This document shows, in pieces, positions 60,401 through 64,000 of a stretch of DNA of 64,000 nt (the first letter of the stretch is position 1; the number at the start of each line of letters is the position of its first letter). Made by a program: the position numbers and the translations under genes. The DNA is from Cellulomonas sp. URHD0024 (GTDB taxonomy: Bacteria > Actinomycetota > Actinomycetes > Actinomycetales > Cellulomonadaceae). Location: assembly GCF_000426185.1 (NCBI RefSeq), contig NZ_AUEW01000013.1, positions 1 to 64,000 on the forward strand. Reading direction: 5' to 3'. The notes under the pieces were generated by a model that did no database searches, was not told the origin of the DNA, and saw only the letters and a program-made list of their open reading frames with translations.

Positions 60401-61404
60401 CGGCCTTGCGGGCTGCCGTTCTCGGTGCCGGATCCTGGGGCACCACGTTCGCCGCGGTCCTCGCCGACGCGGGGTGTTCCGTGACGGTCTGGGGCCGCGA
60501 CGAGGAGGTGTGCCGGCAGATCACCGACGAGCACCGCAACGAGGCGTACCTGCCGGGGATCACCCTGCCCGCCGGTGTCACGGCATCGTCCGACCCGTCG
60601 GTGGTGCTCGCCGGTGCCGACCTGGTCGCCATAGCGATCCCGTCGCAGTCCGCCCGCGCGCTGCTGACCCCGCTGCGTCCGCTCGTCCCTGCGCACTCCG
60701 TCGCGGTGTCGCTGATGAAGGGCGTCGAGCTGTCGACGGACCGCCGGATGAGCGAGGTCGTGGCTGACTCGTTCGACATCCCGGCCTCGCGCGTCGCCGT
60801 GGTCTCCGGTCCGAACCTGGCGCTCGAGATCGCCCAGCGACAGCCGACCGCCACCGTGGTGGCGTCCACCAGCGAGGCCACCGCGCAGTTCGTCGCCAAC
60901 GCCTGCGCGTCTGCGTACTTCCGCCCGTACACGAACGGCGACGTCGTCGGCGTGGAGCTCTGCGGAGCCGTCAAGAACGTGATCGCGCTCGCCGTCGGCA
61001 TCTCCCAGGGGCGCGGTCTGGGCTACAACACCATGGCCACCGTGATCACCCGTGGTCTGGTCGAGATGACCCGCCTCGGTCTCGCGCTCGGTGCGGACGC
61101 CGACACGTTCCCCGGGCTCGCAGGCCTCGGCGATCTCATGGCCACGTGCGCCTCGCCCGACTCGCGCAACCACGCCCTGGGCGGGCACATCGGTCGCGGC
61201 ATGACGCTCGACGAGGCGATCGCGGCTACCGGGGGGACCGCAGAGGGTGTGAAGTCCTCGCGGTCCGTCCTCGAGCTGGCCGCGTCGCTGGGCGTCGAGA
61301 TGCCGATCACCTCCGCGGTCGTGCGCGTCCTGCACGAGGGGCTGCCGATCGAGCAGCTCGCCGCGTTGCTGCTCGCGCGCCCGCACAAGGCCGAGGGCGT
61401 CTGA
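60397..61404 (+). CDS. gpsA: Glycerol-3-phosphate dehydrogenase [NAD(P)+]
   Basis: 335 residues. GAGSWGTTFAAVLADAG is the N-terminal nucleotide-binding loop, SLMKGVEL, SGPNLALEIAQRQPTATVVA and GAVKNVIALAVGISQGRGLGYNTMA (catalytic Lys) follow. It reduces DHAP to sn-glycerol-3-phosphate for membrane lipids. GTG 60397 overlaps the plsC stop by 4 bp. Confidence 0.95.
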   Translation: MTALRAAVLGAGSWGTTFAAVLADAGCSVTVWGRDEEVCRQITDEHRNEAYLPGITLPAGVTASSDPSVVLAGADLVAIAIPSQSARALLTPLRPLVPAHSVAVSLMKGVELSTDRRMSEVVADSFDIPASRVAVVSGPNLALEIAQRQPTATVVASTSEATAQFVANACASAYFRPYTNGDVVGVELCGAVKNVIALAVGISQGRGLGYNTMATVITRGLVEMTRLGLALGADADTFPGLAGLGDLMATCASPDSRNHALGGHIGRGMTLDEAIAATGGTAEGVKSSRSVLELAASLGVEMPITSAVVRVLHEGLPIEQLAALLLARPHKAEGV

Positions 61405-61436
61405 GCCCGAGGTCGGTCCGCTGGACCCGTCAGTCC

Positions 61437-61457
61437 CGCGCCGGTGCCACCGGCGCG
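61437..61457 (+). terminator. Hairpin after gpsA
   Basis: CGCGCCGGT (61437-61445) pairs perfectly with ACCGGCGCG (61449-61457) around a 3-nt loop, 33 bp after the stop. Confidence 0.6.
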
Positions 61458-61529
61458 CGGATGCCCCTGCCGTGCGTGGCCGTGCTGCGCGGAGTGACGC
61501 TTCCGCGCGCGGCAGCCGAGGGTGTGTCG

Positions 61530-61614
61530 ACCTAGCGCCTGGTGTGACGCATGGTGCCTGCTGAGGTGGCTCGGCCGCCGCACGCCTTCACTCCTGTCCC
61601 AGGAGGCGCTAGGT
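61530..61614. repeat. 11-bp inverted repeat in the gpsA/PLP-enzyme convergent gap
   Basis: ACCTAGCGCCT (61530-61540) and AGGCGCTAGGT (61604-61614) are perfect reverse complements enclosing 63 bp. The gap 61405-61701 holds this, the hairpin at 61437 and no gene I can support. Confidence 0.5.
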
Positions 61615-61701
61615 GCGCACGACGAGGCGCGCACGGCGAGCTCGGCAACGCGAGGCCCGTACGGCTGCGTCCCTACGGCTACGTCCGGACGGCCCCGCGG
61701 G

Positions 61702-62853
61702 CTAGGAGCCGGCGAGAGAGCGCAGGGCGCGGTCCAGGTCGCCCCAGAGGTCCTCGACGTCCTCGATGCCCACCGACAACCGCAGGAGGTCCTCGGGGAC
61801 GGTGAGGGACTCGGTGGCGAAGCGACGCCGCCGCTCCAGGCTGGACTCGACACCGCCGAGGCTCGTGGCCGGGACCCAGAGCTCGAGCGCCTTGACGACC
61901 AGGTCCGCGGCCGCGGCACCGCCGCGCGGGCGCAGGCCGATGATCGACCCGTAGCCCTCCATGAGCCGGGTGGCGCGCTCGTGGCCGGGGTCGCCGCGCA
62001 GGCTCGGGTGGCGGACCTCGGCGACCGCGGGGTGCTCGGACAGACGCCGGGCCAGCTCGGCGGCGTTCGCCTGGGCACGCTCGACGCGCAGTGCCAGCGT
62101 GCGCAGCCCGCGCAGGGCGAGCCAGACCTCGAACGGCCCGGCGATCGACCCGTGCAGGGTGCGGTACGCGTGCAGCCTCGCGTGCAGGGCGTCGTCGTCG
62201 GCCAGGGCCGCCCCCAGGACCACGTCGCTGTGGCCGGCCAGGTACTTGGTGACCGAGTGGACGACGATGTCGGCGCCGTGCTCGAACGGTCTCTGCACGA
62301 GCGGTGTGGCGAACGTGTTGTCCACGCCGACGAGCGCGCCCGCGGCATGTGCGGCCTCGACGAGGACCGGAAGGTCGGCCACCTCGAGCATCGGGTTCGT
62401 GGGCGACTCGACCCAGAGCATCGACGTCCCGGGCAGCGCGGCGACGACCGAGTCGGTGTCGTCGATGTCGACCAGCGCGACGTCGACCCCGTGCCGCTCG
62501 GCAAGGTCGCGGGCGTAGCCGATGGTCACCTGGTAGGCGTGCCGGGGCAGGACGAGGCGACCTCCGTCGGGGATCAGCGAGAACGCGCCGGCGATCGCGG
62601 CCATGCCCGACCCGAAGACGAGCGCAGGATGTGCGGACCCCTCCAACCGGCCGAGCGCGTCCTCGAACGGGTGCCACGCCTCGGTGTCCATGCGCCCGTA
62701 GAGCAGCTCGCCGGCGCCGGGGACGCCCTGCGAGACGTTCGTCGACGAGAGCACCACGGGCAGGTTGAGGGCCCCACCCTGGTGGCGGTCCGGCCTGCCT
62801 GCGCTCACGACGACGGTGGCGGGCGACAGTCCGCCGGGCTGCTCTCGGGTCAC
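61702..62853 (-). CDS. Cys/Met-metabolism PLP-dependent enzyme (cystathionine gamma-synthase-like)
   Basis: 383 residues. YGRMDTEAWHPFEDALGRLEG and ALVFGSGMAAIAGAF bind PLP phosphate; the internal-aldimine Lys is in HSVTKYLAGHSDVVLG, and VPATSLGGVESSLERR is the C-terminal substrate region. The family covers cystathionine gamma-synthase, gamma- and beta-lyase; sequence alone does not separate them. GTG 62853 lies 6 nt after TAGCCT. It interrupts the gpsA-ddl order on the opposite strand. Confidence 0.88.
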   Translation of the reverse strand: MTREQPGGLSPATVVVSAGRPDRHQGGALNLPVVLSSTNVSQGVPGAGELLYGRMDTEAWHPFEDALGRLEGSAHPALVFGSGMAAIAGAFSLIPDGGRLVLPRHAYQVTIGYARDLAERHGVDVALVDIDDTDSVVAALPGTSMLWVESPTNPMLEVADLPVLVEAAHAAGALVGVDNTFATPLVQRPFEHGADIVVHSVTKYLAGHSDVVLGAALADDDALHARLHAYRTLHGSIAGPFEVWLALRGLRTLALRVERAQANAAELARRLSEHPAVAEVRHPSLRGDPGHERATRLMEGYGSIIGLRPRGGAAAADLVVKALELWVPATSLGGVESSLERRRRFATESLTVPEDLLRLSVGIEDVEDLWGDLDRALRSLAGS

Positions 62854-62859
62854 CGGGCC

Positions 62860-62865
62860 AGGCTA
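62860..62865 (-). promoter_or_regulatory. Leaderless-type -10 element
   Basis: TAGCCT on the minus strand, then 6 nt, then GTG at 62853. Confidence 0.5.
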
Positions 62866-62936
62866 TCGGGGACGCCACGGAGCGGGCGCCGGGGCGTCCC
62901 GCCGGGCGCAGGGACGTCCGGCGTCGCACCGCCGGG

Positions 62937-62942
62937 TAAGGT
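62937..62942 (+). promoter_or_regulatory. Leaderless-type -10 element of ddl
   Basis: TAAGGT, then 8 nt, then ATG at 62951. Confidence 0.5.
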
Positions 62943-62950
62943 TCGGCCCG

Positions 62951-64000
62951 ATGGACACCACCGCAGACCTCCCGACCCGTCGACCGCGTGTGATGGTGCT
63001 GTTCGGCGGCCGCTCCGGCGAGCACGCGATCAGCTGTGCGACGGCGGGAGGCGTGCTCCGCGCGATCGACCGTGACCGCTACGACGTCCTCGCGGTCGGG
63101 ATCACGCCGGCAGGCCGCTGGGTGCTCGCGGAGGACGACCCGGACCGCTGGGCGATCGTCGACGGTCGGCTCCCGCAGGTGGAGGACACGGCGGCCCACG
63201 TGCTGCTCCCGCAGGCGGTCGACGACCGTGACGTGCAGGTCCTCGAGTCCGGGCGGCTGCCGCGGGTGCTGGGCGAGGTCGACGTCGTCTTCCCTCTGCT
63301 GCACGGTCCCTTCGGGGAGGACGGCACGCTGCAGGGCATGCTCGAGCTGGCCGACGTCCGGTACGTCGGTGCCGGTGTCCTGGCCTCGGCGGTCGGCATG
63401 GACAAGCACATGATGAAGCTCGTCCTGGCCGGGCACGGCCTACCCGTCGGGCCGTTCGTCGTCGTCCTGCCGGGTGAGCTCGACCGCGACCCCGCGGGCG
63501 TCTCGGAGCGCGCTGCCGCCCTCGGGCTCCCGTTGTTCGTCAAGCCTGCTCGCGCGGGTTCCAGCCTCGGCATCACGCGCGTGACGGACCTCGCAGACCT
63601 ACCCGCGGCGATCCGGGCAGCGCACGTGCACGACCCCAAGGTGATCGTCGAGGCGGCGATCGTCGGACGCGAGATCGAGTGCGGGGTGCTCGGCGGTCGC
63701 GACGGCGCCCGCGCGCGAGCGTCACTGCCGGGCGAGATCGTCGTCACGGACCCACGGCACACGTTCTACGACTTCGACGCCAAGTACCTGGACGAGGCCG
63801 GCGTGACGCTCGCGTGCCCGGCCGAGCTCTCGGAGGCCGAGACGGCTGCCGTGAGGGAGGTGGCTGTCCGGACGTTCGAGGCCGTGGGATGCGAGGGACT
63901 GGCGCGGGTCGACGTCTTCGTGACTGCGACGGGCGAGGTCGTCGTCAACGAGATCAACACGATGCCCGGGTTCACGCCGTTCTCCATGTATCCGCGCATG
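62951..64000 (+). CDS. ddl: D-alanine--D-alanine ligase (3' truncated)
   Basis: 350 codons are visible and the frame is open at the window end. MVLFGGRSGEHAISCATA is the N-terminal motif, HGPFGEDGTLQGMLEL the substrate helix, LFVKPARAGSSLGI the ATP-grasp loop, and VNEINTMPGFTPFSMYPRM the metal-binding end, so only a short C-terminal part (about 20-25 residues) is missing. It makes D-Ala-D-Ala for peptidoglycan. ATG 62951 follows a leaderless-type box. Confidence 0.95.
   Translation, partial: MDTTADLPTRRPRVMVLFGGRSGEHAISCATAGGVLRAIDRDRYDVLAVGITPAGRWVLAEDDPDRWAIVDGRLPQVEDTAAHVLLPQAVDDRDVQVLESGRLPRVLGEVDVVFPLLHGPFGEDGTLQGMLELADVRYVGAGVLASAVGMDKHMMKLVLAGHGLPVGPFVVVLPGELDRDPAGVSERAAALGLPLFVKPARAGSSLGITRVTDLADLPAAIRAAHVHDPKVIVEAAIVGREIECGVLGGRDGARARASLPGEIVVTDPRHTFYDFDAKYLDEAGVTLACPAELSEAETAAVREVAVRTFEAVGCEGLARVDVFVTATGEVVVNEINTMPGFTPFSMYPRM

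Overview
The window is about 70% GC-rich bacterial DNA from an actinobacterium. Diagnostic genes are a WhiB regulator, MtrA-MtrB-LpqB, a DUF3499 protein, an NdgR-type IclR regulator next to leuCD, an HU protein with a long lysine-rich tail, and a long-form hibernation factor beside secA. Protein style suggests a member of the Micrococcales, perhaps Cellulomonas-like. That rank is inference, not proof. The window starts inside a glycosyltransferase gene and ends inside ddl.

Region 1 (1-12226) is an envelope-glycan district. It has a polyprenol-type GT2, a large multi-spanning membrane protein, a flippase-like LPG-synthase-TM protein, a divergent GT4, a TIGR03089-type protein, whiB, a giant membrane GT2 translationally coupled to a DUF5719 protein, and a WbbL-like rhamnosyltransferase. 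Region 2 (12239-17725) holds a degenerate zincin-family protein, DUF3499, a zinc-ribbon protein, phosphomannomutase (manB), a Trm112-like protein, a CDF metal transporter and ahcY. Region 3 (17735-26529) holds RDD, SpoIIM, an AlkZ-like glycosylase, DUF58, MoxR, DUF4350, DUF4129 and a GPDPase-membrane-domain protein, most of them in one overlapping minus-strand operon. Region 4 (26728-36897) is mtrA-mtrB-lpqB-comF-hpf, an AlkX/YcaQ-like glycosylase and secA. From memory, the order from whiB to secA resembles the M. tuberculosis Rv3240c-Rv3265c neighbourhood.

Region 5 (37008-42222) contains DUF6459, a LysM protein, a small conserved protein, a BldC-like helix-turn-helix protein, a SAF/CpaB-like protein, a CpaE-like ATPase with a lysine-less P-loop, and a DUF6912 protein. 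tRNA-Gln(CTG) and tRNA-Glu(CTC) follow, closed by a strong terminator.

Region 6 (42643-53330) is the accessory part of the window. It is a probable organosulfur uptake and oxidation operon: two LLM flavin monooxygenases, a complete Dpp-type ABC transporter, an FAD monooxygenase, and an alpha/beta hydrolase whose nucleophile elbow carries Asp. A candidate leader peptide with attenuator-like hairpins precedes it, a tandemly duplicated long palindrome follows it, and a LysR gene faces it. It lies directly behind the tRNA-Glu terminator, between that gene and the core IclR-leuCD block.

Region 7 (54261-64000) is core again: a small membrane protein, IclR, leuC, leuD, hup, murA, plsC, gpsA, a Cys/Met-metabolism PLP enzyme on the opposite strand, and ddl. 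From memory this resembles the Rv2981c-Rv2989 block of M. tuberculosis. Across the window many genes have no Shine-Dalgarno sequence but carry a TANNNT hexamer exactly 6-8 nt before the start codon, the expected layout of leaderless transcripts.
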